From: Phymatolithon calcareum
Lineage: Eukaryota; Rhodophyta; Florideophyceae; Hapalidiales
Direction of reading: 5' to 3'
NCBI GenBank assembly: GCA_977006965.1
Contig: OZ345372.1
Coordinates: 2,108,001-2,172,000 of the forward strand
Length of the DNA stretch: 64,000 nucleotides
Shown: positions 10,490 to 20,810 of the stretch, piece after piece
Position numbering within the stretch: position 1 is the stretch's first letter
Layout: every line of letters starts with the position of its first letter
Program-made: the position numbers and the translations under genes
Notes under the pieces: model-generated
What the model saw: only the letters and a program-made list of their open reading frames with translations
Told to the model about the DNA's origin: nothing
The model's database searches: none

Positions 10490-11600
10490 AAATAGCACGG
10501 GGCGAGAGCTGCATCAAGCCTGGATGATCTCTACACGACCACAGGAAGGAGGAGATAGACTTCGTGGTGGAGTTGGACTCATAACGAGGCCAGGAACACC
10601 CACAAAAGTCCTCTTCAAGACAGCGACAAAATTGTACCAAGCAGTGGTGGCGAATATCGCAAACATAACTGTCGTGATTCTTGTAATTTCGAATCGGAGT
10701 TCTTCGGCGAACACGGAAATGTTCAGGCGAAGTTAAACCGAATCGTCCCGCCCAGGACTTGCGAACCCTTCCGTGTGGAAGAGAAAACGCCCAATACAAG
10801 AGCAGCACGTCCTGATTATTCCAGGCGAAAGGTATGCGAGATACGTAACGCGCCTAGTGATGCACAGCGCAAAATTTGTGGCTTTGGTTAACCTCTTTGG
10901 CTTGGTTCGTTTAGTTGTTCTCTGTTCGTCTCTTCTACTTCGGCGCTAGTCGCCAGCCGTATTTATACCTGCGAGTGAAGTGTGTTGTTGCAACCGACAC
11001 GTTGCGTGCCCATGCGGGAGACCAAGTAATTAGCAAATAGTAAAAACTCTAACCATGTGCCGCACAAATTAGACCACGTAATCGTCTATCGATGATATAG
11101 ACATCAATCGTACCAGGCAAAAATTCATTGCTCAGCATCGCCCAGTGGCCTAATATGTTCCTCGACAATAGCCATGGCCCTTGTGTACATTTCGCCTTTA
11201 GCCGAACAAGAAGACTACGACACGTGTCTTGGTTACAACCACAAGTACTGCCGTGGAAAATCTGTCATCATGGGTGACCTGAACGTGAAACGCAGACTTT
11301 GGGACCATAAGGGAAACTGGAGAGAGACCAAGACTGTATCGTGAGCGACGAAGCACAACTGGAGAATAAGGACCGCGAGCAGCCCCACGTTCCTGACAAA
11401 TCAAGGGAGAAGCAATATCGACATATTTCTTACAAAGTCAGCGGAAGCTGAAGTTCCGTATGTTCAGAACGGATCATGGGATGGTAACACCGGCTATAAT
11501 GCGATTCTTGAGTCACAAAATTTTCACACAGCAGAAGGAAAATTTCATATCAAGAGAGGAAGGATTTGAAAAGAGGGGTAAATCAGATAAACACATGAAC
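10490..11600 (+). pseudogene. LINE endonuclease remnant with internal insertion
   Basis: Segment 10524-10715 encodes RGGVGLITRPGTPTKVLF, matching the AP-endonuclease-like domain of the LINE at 35440-36264. The matching continuation (VYISPLAEQEDYDTCL, CRGKSVIMGDLN, SPTFLTNQGRSNIDIF) resumes at about 11165-11450. About 480 bp between the two is foreign and unidentified. Stops interrupt both parts. In the intact domain this enzyme nicks target DNA to prime reverse transcription. Confidence 0.7.
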
Positions 11601-11609
11601 AATCAGTTT

Positions 11610-12020
11610 ATCAAGTGTAACCGTCTTAGAGCTCGGTATCATGAGCTCGTATCTGTTGCTCTGTCACTAGAACAAACCACGGTAATCGTTGGCTTATGTG
11701 GGGAAGTGAGAACAGTCCAGACGGACATGAGTAACACAGTCCAGTTATTGCATGGTACAGCACATTCAAGAATTGCAGGCCACGCAAACAAAAGCAATTG
11801 TAACCTCACCAGGAAGCACATATTCCTGGATAGTAACAAGACAATCAAGACACCAGATGAACGGTCTTGTAGCCACGCAGTAAGTCATTAGAGTATACAC
11901 AAGAATTGCAGGACACGAAACCTAGAGCTCTTGCAACCTCACCAGGAAGCACATATTCCTGGATAGTAGCAAGACAATCTAGACACCAGAAGAACAGTCT
12001 TGCAATAACGCAATCGTTCA
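11610..12020 (-). repeat. Probable copia 3' LTR (partial)
   Basis: On the minus strand a purine tract at 12036-12021 (AAAATGGAAGGAGAG) directly precedes TGAACG at 12020-12015, the expected polypurine tract and TG start of a 3' LTR just after the pol stop at 12053. Within it, a segment of about 105 bp is tandemly duplicated with a 133-bp period (about 11763-11875 and 11896-12006). The far LTR boundary is not defined and no 5' LTR is present. Confidence 0.45.
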
Positions 12021-12052
12021 CTCTCCTTCCATTTTTCAAGCTTTCCTGTGTA

Positions 12053-15034
12053 TCAGCCTGAAAACTGCAGAGATGAATGAGTCTGAGCGCTGGTGTAATC
12101 CATCGTTAACATTCCTGAGTTCATCAGAACTTGAAACGGATTTGATAACAGGCTGTTAGGCTTTGTCAGAGGGTCTGCAAGGTTTGTCTTTCCAGAAACC
12201 CAAATCATCCTGTTGACGTTTTGCGTTTCAAATTCATAGCGAATCACGCTAACGTCAGCTCTTATGGAACGGTCCGTTGCATTACGACAGGTAGATAAAG
12301 TGTCGTATAAATCTTTCGAGTCAACTGCAATCAGGAGATCAATTTTCTCTTGAAGAAGCTCTTCATATGCTTTGACGAGCACTTTTCCTTCATCAATCGA
12401 AGAACCTGCAGCAAACGTCTCTGCAGAGCCAACAGACTTAACCGGGCGCTTGGATTTGCTTGATCCCCAGTGGATGGTGTGGAAAATGGACCCTTCCTGA
12501 AACTTTCCAATTAGTAGACCAGCAATGAATCCAAGCTGTCCATGATCACTAGAACGACTCGCATCTGAGAACACAAGAACGGACAAAGGAAACTCATCGG
12601 TAGAGCTCGTACGCTTGTACGAAATAGTACTTCCAATCTTCTTGAGGATCCTGAGCATGTTGGTTTGTAGAACTAAGTCACTGACAAACGGGTTTGGTCT
12701 TCTTTGCTGCAGATAGCTTGCAGTAAACGAGCAAAACGTGCTAGCTGCAATACCAAGCCACACAATCGATCCATTGAGAGAACTGTTCGATTTTTGCTCA
12801 ACTGCCGAGAGCGGTGACTCAACTTCTCGGCGGCGGCTCCTGTCGAGTGGATAGGGCTCGAGTTCTTGAAGCTTCTCATCGCCGTGTATCTTGATGCTGA
12901 AGTCATCGTCTTGAGTAATCGTAAGGCCATAGAAGTACAGTGTTCCAGGACCATATACAACGGTTCCAAGCTTGTACTTTTTGGACATTTCGGCTACAAA
13001 AGATCGTAGCAATTCAACTGGCGCAGCCAAAAGTATATCATCGACCACCTTAACAGCCAGGATCTGTAGGCCATCATCATCATTGATGTAGAAAAGCTGA
13101 GGTACATAGACGAGCTGCTCGAACCCCAACGCTCTCAGAAAGGTGTCGCTATGCTCTTGCCACTTCGCATTGGCATTAACCAAGCCATACGACGCTGTGA
13201 GCAAAAGCCAGTAGTGGGATCTCGTTCCACACTCACGAGGAGGAACAACGTAAACATCTCGTTGCGCTGATCCAGTCTGCAAAAAGGCTGATTTCACATC
13301 AACTTTGCCAATTGTCCACTTGAACATGTTGCAAACAGACAGAAGTATGCGTATGCCAACAGGAGGACATGTTTGAGAGTCAGTCTTAAGCTCAGCTTTC
13401 TCGGTATCTTTGTTACCGTGAGGAGCAATTCGAGCTTTCAAAATCTTCGAGTCATCATCAAACAGCTTGAACTTGTACAGTACATGGCTTGTAATGACGT
13501 TGGCACCTCAGGGAATATCAGAGATGGGTACTTTTCTCACGGTTTGAAGGAAGGAATCTTCTTCAGTCTTGTATGCGTTCGTAGTAACATACGAAGGTAG
13601 AGCTTGGGCATGGTGCAATAAAAACTCCTTGCTCTTGAACTTGTCATAGTACATCATGACATCCTCACGCTCTCGACTGGTTAATTCGGTGCCAGGTGAG
13701 AGCTGTATCTCATGTGAAGCGATTGGGTCGGAAGATACTGGTGATGTGAAGCGCCATTGCTCTTCAGATAGTTTGAGAGTTTCCTCGTCACCACCATCAT
13801 ATTCGATCTTATGTTTTCCGTCATCGTTTGAAATCGCCGCCACTGTACCAGGATAGTAGCTCATATCCTCAGGCCACCAAATGTCAATCTTGTCGCCGAT
13901 CTTAGGATCATTACCGAGTCGCGCATGGTTATCAGACGCTTCAGAATGAAACGAATAATTTCTTGTGTTCTCCGCAGGTGAATCTTCAATATGTAAATTC
14001 GTTGTTATAGCATCCTGCAGCGAGCTCTCAATCAAATCAATAGAGCCTTGGATGGCCTTTGCTAGAGTATCCTCAGTAGGATACATGCGCACATCCTCGA
14101 TAGCAGCAGAAATAGTCCGTCCACGTGATCCAGCAACCATAATTGACCGAGACTGGTGATCATAGCTCAGAATCGGTCGAGCGGAGAGCCATCGTCCACG
14201 CTTTTCATGCTGGTTCTTGACAAAGACTTGAACCATATCTCCAACATGAACTGGAAGGTCAGATACAGTTTTGGATCTTATAATCAGTGTCAGCTTCCGT
14301 TTTGCTAAAAGCGCCTCATGCGCTTTGACAGTTTCATCAGGAACAGGAGATGGAAACTGTTTGGAACTGACAGGGCGAGTGTATCCTTTTGCCAGCTCAA
14401 TAGAAGACATTACATCGTTTCCCTATAAATCATTGGAAATTCTAAGGGCTTGTTGCACAAGAACTGAAATAGTGCATTCATCATTAGCGATATCATCAGT
14501 ATTCAAGCGCAGATATATATCCCGAATAATTCTGTGCTTGGATTCAATCACATTTTTGTTATGACGCCTTGCCGGGAGCGGTCGTCCTTCAATACCATGA
14601 TCTTTTAGGTATGTCTGTAAGACTTCGTTCTTGAAGGCGGGATCAAACATCACAATCTCAGGCGCCCAGAACGGCGTAATCCAAAGTGATTCGAAAGCGA
14701 CAATAGCGGCTTTCATGGAAGTATCTTTAACAACCGTGCCCACGAAGTATCGAGTGGCCGAGTCCATGACATGAAAAACTTTAAATTGCTCAATAAAGAA
14801 ATGGTGGACGCACACGACTTCGTTGAACTCTCTTGACATTGATGAGAGAGAGACTTTCCGTGACGGCTTAGGGAGCGAAGTGGTCAGACAGCTTGGGCAT
14901 CTTTCAAGTATCATTGAAAGGTATCGCTTCGAGTCCTTGCTCGACAGATTGTTACGTTGGAGCAAGATCTTGATATCAGAATAGTTCGAATGCCCACAAA
15001 CATGCCGATGGAATGCCCAAAACGGGCGGCACAA
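12053..15034 (-). pseudogene. Ty1/copia pol polyprotein, two in-frame stops
   Basis: One minus-strand frame runs from about 15034 to 12053 with only a TAG (14425-14423) and a TGA (13510-13508). Order: a zinc-binding His/Cys start (HRHVCGHSNYSDI); an integrase core with the three acidic residues in HVMDSATRYF, VMFDPAFKNE and NVIESKH; a linker with a Tudor-like module (GDKIDIWWPED...YYPGTV...IEYDGGDEETL, about 13905-13755); reverse transcriptase with KVDVKSAFLQ, LLTASYGLVNANAKW and the VVDDILL box; and RNase H (VFSDAS, VGSAETFAA, AVDSKD). These functions copy the RNA and integrate the DNA. Gag and protease are absent because a plus-strand LINE truncates the element near 15025. No frameshifts, so relatively recent. 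Confidence 0.85.
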
Positions 15035-17364
15035 GCCAGTGCGGAAATATATTCGTGGGCCCTAGAGATGATCCAAAAACTGCGCGCTTATATTAATGAA
15101 GATGACCTCAATGCTTGGTACAAAATCCTACGCGTCAAGATCACAAAGCCTTGGACCTCAGGCAAGCCCAAGCTGGGACGATACAAGACGTTTTGGAACA
15201 GAGAGCTCGATCAATTAGCCAAGAAAAGAGCATAGATTTACAAAAGGGTACAAAGGATGGGTCTCCAAGCAGACAAAGCTGAGCTGGAAAAGGTCAAAGC
15301 GCTGATCCAGAAAAAGGTACGGAAATCGAAGGAGGACCAATTTGAAAAATATATAGAAGGAATCGAGAAGATGGGCACCACTTTGGCTGCAAATGTCGCG
15401 AGCAAAGTTATGAAGTCCAAGGAGCGACGAACTAGTAAGAACCGGGCCCTAGAAGCCCCATTGCACCCGAGAAAGTTTTCCGCCTACATCTCGAACGTGT
15501 CCAAAGCGGAGAAGGATCGGAATGTGACCCTTGAAAGGTTTACCGTTAACAGAGCTATGAGTTGGCACCTTCGAAGAGCCTTTAACAGAGCGCCAAGGGG
15601 GAAAGCTGTGGGTCCTGACGGCGTTGCTGTTGAGATGCTACACGCAAACAAGGAAGTCGGTTTCGAATTGATTCTGGTTCTGTGGGAGACAGGCCGGCGA
15701 CTGAGGTGCCTCGCACGACAATGGCGGCAAGCAACACTTATTCCCCTCTACAAGAAGGTCCAGCACGCATTGCGGCAAACTACAGGCCTATCTCTCTACT
15801 GAGCCAGGTCAGGAAGATTATCGATTTCGCCCTAGACGCATACATAAGGGATCACCACCGGTTTAACAGAGCACAACTGGGTTTTCGGAGAGACAAGAGC
15901 ACATATTTGGCCATACTTCGCGCAAAGAATACTATGCAAAATGGTGACCCGTTCGTTGCTGTACTTGATTTGTCAGCAGCGTATGACAGCGTCCAGAGGG
16001 ATTTCCTCCTCGAGCGATTGAAGAAAAGGTTGCCGGCGCACATAACAAAGATGGAATCCTACCTGGTGAAACCGTAGTGGATCACGTCGGCAGGAAGCGA
16101 AACGAAAACGTGGTGCATTATCGACCGAGGTGTTCCGCAGGGCTCCGCTCTTAGTCTGTGCCTATATAAAATATTCATGGATACGTTCGCCGAAGCCGCC
16201 GCCCAAGTAACAAGAACAGTGTCCGACCATCCAGCGCAGCTATTTGCGGATGACGTTCTTCTTCAGGCAAAGAAAGCAAAAGGATTGCAAAAACTATTGG
16301 ACATAGCCACGAAGTGGGCAGCCGGGAACTCCATGAAATGGAACAAAAAGCCAGGAAATAGCGATGTCCTTCAGTACAAAGAACTCCCGAAGAAGAAATT
16401 TTTCCTTGCAGGAAAAGAGCCGCACCACGCCTGGAGACTGTCCTACTTCGGGATCAGCATGAACAACAACGAAGTCACCGACGATACAGCAATCTCAAGA
16501 GTTCGGAATGGGATGGGATGCATACACAAATCCGCCAAATTGGCATGAACGTCAGGGGACTCCAACCAGCCACGTGCATCAGGATTTTCAAGTCGTTGAT
16601 TCTCCCCAAATGGGAGTATGCCATTCACCTGACCTCGATCACGAAACGACTACTATCGGCAATTGAAGCAGCAGAAGGTCAAGTTTTCGGAAAATATGCC
16701 GAGTATCGAAAGGAGAGGATGCGAGTGCTCCGCCGTCTCGCCAGCCCACGGATGAGAAGAATGCACTATTCTGTAAGCTTTGTAAGACGGAGGAAGTTCC
16801 TAGAGCTTTCAGAAGAATACCAGGGAAGAGAAGATGATCTGGAAGACACATCAAAGGACATTTGGTATCTCGGGGAAGAGAAACACCTTAAAGAAGCTCT
16901 GAAACAAGCGGAAGAAGGTATAGTGTCAAAAAAGCAACGCCTACAAGCAACAGTCAAAGTCTGGTCGTTGAAAGAAGAGGGTCGGACAGTTAAAATCCCG
17001 ATTGGCGTACCGACCGACCTACTAAGAGCGCTATATATAAGGGACAGAACTGCGTGGTTGAGATTCTTGAGAGTCATTTTCAACAGAGTTCCTTTGTGGA
17101 GAAAATCCATTCTGGCGAGATACTTTGGGAATGGTGCTGTGGTGGAACTCATCGTGTTGCAACGTATACTTCGTTCTATGAAGATGGACCAAGAAACGGA
17201 ATGTGAATGCAAAAGACTTACTCGGGCCCTCACAGGAGAGAAATTCGAATTAAGGAGATATTTGAAGGATAGTAGAGAGATGAGTATGGAAAACAGAAAG
17301 AAGCTTCCCTGTTACTCAAATTGAAGCTTTGAGAGCATTCAAAATAAATCAACATATATCCCCT
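15025..17364 (+). pseudogene. LINE family A, copy 1 (RT and C-terminus)
   Basis: Begins inside the linker after the endonuclease (ITKPWTSGKPKLGRYKTFW), so 5' truncated. The reverse transcriptase is spread over shifted frames. 15257-15802 carries VGPDGVAVEML and ATLIPLYKK. 15682-16077 carries NYRPISLLSQ, LGFRRDKSTYLAILR and motif A VLDLSAAYDSV, ending in a TAG where relatives have Lys-Pro-Ser/Trp. 16100-16548 carries RGVPQGSALSLCLYK and the catalytic LFADDVLLQ box. 16518-17324 is the C-terminal region (ILPKWEYAIHLT, LWRKSILARYF, ECECKRLTRAL). The tail with stem-loop (17315-17326) and ATCAACATATATCCCC ends at 17364. Confidence 0.85.
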
Positions 17365-17594
17365 GGAGGATCTCCTATCTTGGGATAAGCAGAGCATTGG
17401 AATTATTTATTTATTTTTATTCTTTTCTCGCGCAGTGTCGAGAATAAATATCAAGACTGTTGAGCGCAGAAGGAATAAATTATTGTATTTAAGTTCAGTG
17501 AGGAATAAATAACTGGTTATTCCCCATTATTGGATCCATCTAGCTGCTTTCTGTCACGATAGCATTGACGTCTTCGATTCCCCACACATCCGAG

Positions 17595-17951
17595 TTAGCA
17601 GGAAGGAACATCTGCTTCTCGAAATTTGCAGGAATAACGCTTCTTCAGCAGGCCTTTGACGATAAACTCTAGCCAGCCGTGGGCATGCAACGTTTTGCGA
17701 GGATAAAACAGAGAGAAAGGTTTCGAAACTCGTAAGGTATTTGTGCTCGACTCTTTCTCAGCGCATAAAACGTTTAAGTCGCTTGGATGCTCGGATTGAA
17801 CGTGACTCACAAAATTGGTGTAGCCCCGTCCAGAATCTTTCCGTCGCGTTCCACATTTGCAAGTCCACACAGCGGAGTTGGGATCCGACTGTGTGAAAAA
17901 CTCATCGCGAACATGCTTACCGAAAACTCGCGGCATCTTGGATGCTACCAA
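17595..17951 (-). CDS. BED-finger hAT transposase N-terminal fragment
   Basis: 118 aa. Residues about 29-55 form a BED-type zinc finger: WTCKCG supplies the Cys pair and FVSHVQSEH the His pair. BED fingers bind DNA, in hAT transposases at the element ends. After a Ser/Pro-rich linker the HAHGWLEFIVKGLL helix matches the start of the segment preceding the catalytic core, but the ORF ends soon after. No catalytic residue is present. It could at most act as a DNA-binding remnant. First Met of the frame taken as start; a second Met lies five codons downstream. Confidence 0.7.
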   Translation of the reverse strand: MVASKMPRVFGKHVRDEFFTQSDPNSAVWTCKCGTRRKDSGRGYTNFVSHVQSEHPSDLNVLCAEKESSTNTLRVSKPFSLFYPRKTLHAHGWLEFIVKGLLKKRYSCKFREADVPSC

Positions 17952-18079
17952 ACGGTGCTCGCCTGGTACGCAGTTCCCGTTGTACTGTGTTGATTGCCAT
18001 GGTTTTCATAATCCTAAATGAGGAGTCCGCAGCCGACACGTCATGTGCTATCGATGACAAACATGGCACTTTACTGTTC

Positions 18080-18135
18080 AAGAATACCATCGGGCCCAAA
18101 TAAACAATATAATCGTCGGGCCAAAATGCTGTCAT
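18080..18135. repeat. Half-palindrome shared with the other hAT family
   Basis: The stretch with GGGCCCAAATAAACAATATAATCGTCGGGCCAAAATGCTG resembles the palindrome at 406-477 (loop and right arm well kept, left arm poor). It links two otherwise distinct hAT-type elements. Confidence 0.5.
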
Positions 18136-19175
18136 TCTCCCCCAGAAACGTAGACTTAGTCGAGCGTTCTCGAGTAAATAATGCTTTCAAATAAATAAAA
18201 TAATTGTCGTAACCACGAAGATCTCAATAAATACAATAAATATGCGCGACTCAGGAATAAATTATTGGAACAATAATTTAAATAATTACAATAGCAATTA
18301 TTTTTTCCAATGCTTTGGGGATAAGTATGAACGGCAAGGGAGAGCAGACGACATGGCTCTGTGAAGAGAAAGAAATGCTGCTGGTTGTAGACAAAAACTA
18401 CAGAAATCGTCGCTTATTTCGACATGCACTAGAGTCTTTAGAGTCTAATATTGCCGAAAGGGGAATATGGTCTCCAGCTGACGCCAATTACAAAGCGATT
18501 GCGTTTGTCTATCGAATCAGCAGAAGGACTATTTTAAATGCATTTCTTCCGAAAGTATATAGAACACCGACGTGGCCGAATGCAAGTCCAGTTTCAACTA
18601 GAACCGCAAGAGATGAGAAGAAGATATCTAGCGGAAAACTTCTCCTTGCGCCCGTTGCAGCACAAGAAGTCCCTCGAAGAGACAGAAGAATATTTGGGTA
18701 GAGAGGAGGACATAGTGGAAGCAATGAAGTACTTTGAGTGTCTTGAGGTATTTGAAGACTTGAGAAAAGCATTACAAAAAGCGGAAAGGGAGAAGTATCG
18801 AAGAAGGACCGACGAAGGCATATAATCGAGGTATAGGGACGGGAAGGAAGATCAGTGACGATTCCGCTTGAATCGACCAAACTACCAAAGATGCTTTGCT
18901 TAAGGGACAGCACGACACGGCTGAGGTTCCTGAGGTTGTCATTTAATAGAGCACCATTGTGGAGAAAATCAACACTGTGTGAGTACTTTGGTATCACAGT
19001 GGTAATTGAGCTGGTTGTGCTGATGGGCCATGTTGTCGAAGATGAGTGCAAGCGACTCACACGTGCACTTGTCAATAGAGAAACACTAATCAAGTAGGTT
19101 ATCATTTTCCAGACTACGCTACATTAGAAAACCGTTCGAAAAGCTAGCCCTGTTACTCCGAGGTGAGGCACTGGG

Positions 19176-19708
19176 AGCTTATCTGGAAGACGTATCAAAG
19201 GACATTGGGTATCTTGGGGAAGAGAAACACCTTAGAGAAGCTCTGAAACAAGCGGAAGAAGGTATGGTGTCAAAAAAGCAACGCCTACAAGCAACAGTCA
19301 AAGTCTGGTCGTTGAAAGAAGAGGGTCGGACAGTTAAAATCCCGATCGCCGTACCGGACGACCTACCAGGAGTTCTATATATAAGGGACGGAACTGCGAG
19401 GTTGAGATGCCTGAGAATCATTTTCAACAGAGTTCCTTTGTGGAGAAAATCCATTCTGGCGAGATACTTCGGGAATGGTGCTGTGCTGGAGCTTATCATG
19501 TTGCAACGTATACCGCGGTCTATGAAGACGGACCAAGAAACGGAATGTGAATGCAAAAGACTTACTCGGGCACTCACAGGGAGAGAAATTCGAATTAAGG
19601 AGATATTAGAAGGAGAGTAGAGAGATGAATATCGAAAACAGCAAGAAGCTGCCCTGTTACTCAAATTGAGACTTTGGGAGCTTTTAAAATAAATCACATA
19701 TATCCCCA
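19176..19708 (+). pseudogene. LINE family A, copy 3, nested in copy 2
   Basis: 5'-truncated copy starting at the LEDVSKDIGYLGEEKHL segment. ORF 19264-19620 is intact to the family C-terminus (KVWSLKEEGRTVKIP, LWRKSILARYFGNGAV, ECECKRLTRAL, REIRIKEILEGE). The stem-loop CTCAAATTGAG is at 19660-19670 and the tail ends ATATATCCCC at 19708. Immediately after comes a second LINE tail (GGGCTTTTAAATAGATCCACATATATCCC, 19714-19742), consistent with insertion into the 3' UTR of copy 2. Flanks ACTGGGAGCTT and ACTTAGGGCTT may be a decayed target duplication. Confidence 0.75.
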
Positions 19709-20054
19709 CTTAGGGCTTTTAAATAGATCCACATATATCCCTGTATTAGGAGGAAACGCTTCCAATCTCGCCTAAGCGGGGTCAGGAACCGGCTATGTAA
19801 AGTTTTCTACAGGAGTCTCCTATACAGTCATAGGGAGGGGGTGGATGGGGGAACAAAACGTAGCCTGCCGTGACACCGATACCCCAGAATACTAAGGGGT
19901 TACAACTTGTCGAGCAGGCGGTACACTTGCATGCTGACGACATCGGACAACAAAGACCCAGGCTTTACCCACGGGACAGGCGTTGCCAAACGTCACCCGG
20001 ATGTAAGCCGGTGGAAGCGCGCCAGTACACACAGCGCTCTGTAGAAGCAAACCA

Positions 20055-20384
20055 GTGACCCTTCCTACGCTTCCGAAAGATCTGCACATCTCGCAGAGAC
20101 GTGCAGAAGTGGAATTGCAACAGCTCATAGTGAACTGCAACCCTATTGTGGCAAGCTTTCATCATGGACACAGCGAGGATGAACCGCTTCTCTACGACCC
20201 AGTATGCAAGATATGCCCGTATGGCATCAAGGAGAAAGTGGAGCACATCATCCTACACTGTTCTGGGAGGACTGCCTCTCGACGACAATTCATCGGGAGA
20301 GTGCGAGACAAAACGGTAGAAAATCTGTGCAGGGAGAGACCCGTAGAGATACTTCAATATTTGAACAATGAGAACTTACTCTAG
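20055..20384 (+). pseudogene. LINE family D C-terminal zinc-binding region
   Basis: 109-aa frame ending in YDPVCKICPYGIKEKVEHIILHC, a Cys-x2-Cys...His-x4-Cys module found at the C-terminus of several LINE reverse-transcriptase proteins. It is followed by RDKTVENLCRERPVEILQYL and a stop. Related pieces lie on the minus strand at 32058-32249 (YDPMCKICNSDSKETV) and 32600-33170 (RRDCPFWCRRN, VEKLCREKLLDAVKFL). Upstream 19745-20054 is probably the same LINE but too decayed to translate. The tail after 20384 contains GCATTAAATAAAGAAAGAA. Confidence 0.6.
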
Positions 20385-20574
20385 GGTTAGTTCTGACGTT
20401 AACTAACGCATTTTGCATTAAATAAAGAAAGAAGTGGACCTCAGAACGATCAGCACTCATGCTCTAATGATCACTTGGAGCACAGTTCCAGCTCCTGTCT
20501 CATTGGGAACGACGTAATCGCGACCATTGCAATTTGCTCGTCGAGCACAGCCTTACTGTAATTGGACATGGTTA

Positions 20575-20725
20575 TTTCTTTCTTTCTTTATGGAGGTTTT
20601 GGAGTTGTCCTAGAACAACTCGACATCCTTACGGCTACAGTAGACTTTAGCAGATACGAGTGGCACGTGGTGTCACAAGAGCTCAAAGCGGCACAAAGTG
20701 CAGAGCTTCGGGGAGCTTAACATCT
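20575..20725 (-). repeat. Short interspersed repeat F (SINE-like)
   Basis: Shared with 50745-50980 and, in the opposite orientation, 56930-57135. In the inferred transcript orientation the unit ends in an AAAGAAAGAAA tract and contains CTCGTATCTGTTAAG and AGCCGTAAGGATG blocks. No coding frame. The tract resembles a retroposon tail, hence SINE-like. I could not establish a Pol III promoter. Confidence 0.5.
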
Positions 20726-20810
20726 AAATGTAACAACCAGAGGTGTCACGAAAGGGAAAGATGAGAGCAGAGTGAGAAAAGAAATGGAAAGGGTTGAAGG
20801 GCTCTTCCTC

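Larger units (their letters stand above)
17390..18317 (-). mobile_element. hAT DNA transposon derivative in LINE
   Basis: Ends are CAGAGCATTGGAA and TTCCAATGCTTTG (13-bp terminal inverted repeats, one mismatch). The flanking octamer GGGATAAG is exact on both sides (17382-17389 and 18318-18325). The flanks join to restore the LINE reading Tyr-Leu-Gly-Ile-Ser-Met. Both termini are AT-rich with many AATAAATTATT-like motifs. One ORF on the minus strand encodes a BED finger. Shorter relatives lie at 42501-42827 and, as an end fragment, 54609-54694. Confidence 0.92.
17365..19175 (+). pseudogene. LINE family A, copy 2, split by hAT element
   Basis: Starts abruptly in the coding region (Trp-Arg-Ile-Ser-Tyr-Leu-Gly-Ile at 17365-17389). 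It is interrupted by the hAT element 17390-18317 and resumes as Ser-Met-Asn-Gly-Lys-Gly at 18318. The C-terminal region continues through 18538-18825 (EHRRGRMQVQFQLEPQEMRRR) and 18855-19097 (RLSFNRAPLWRKSTLCEYF, DECKRLTRAL) in shifted frames. The 3' UTR stops at GGGAGCTT near 19175, where LINE copy 3 begins. Non-functional. Confidence 0.8.

Noticed and set aside
15238-15420. Minus-strand hydrophobic ORF resembling a membrane peptide
   Set aside because: Antisense shadow of the LINE reverse-transcriptase region.
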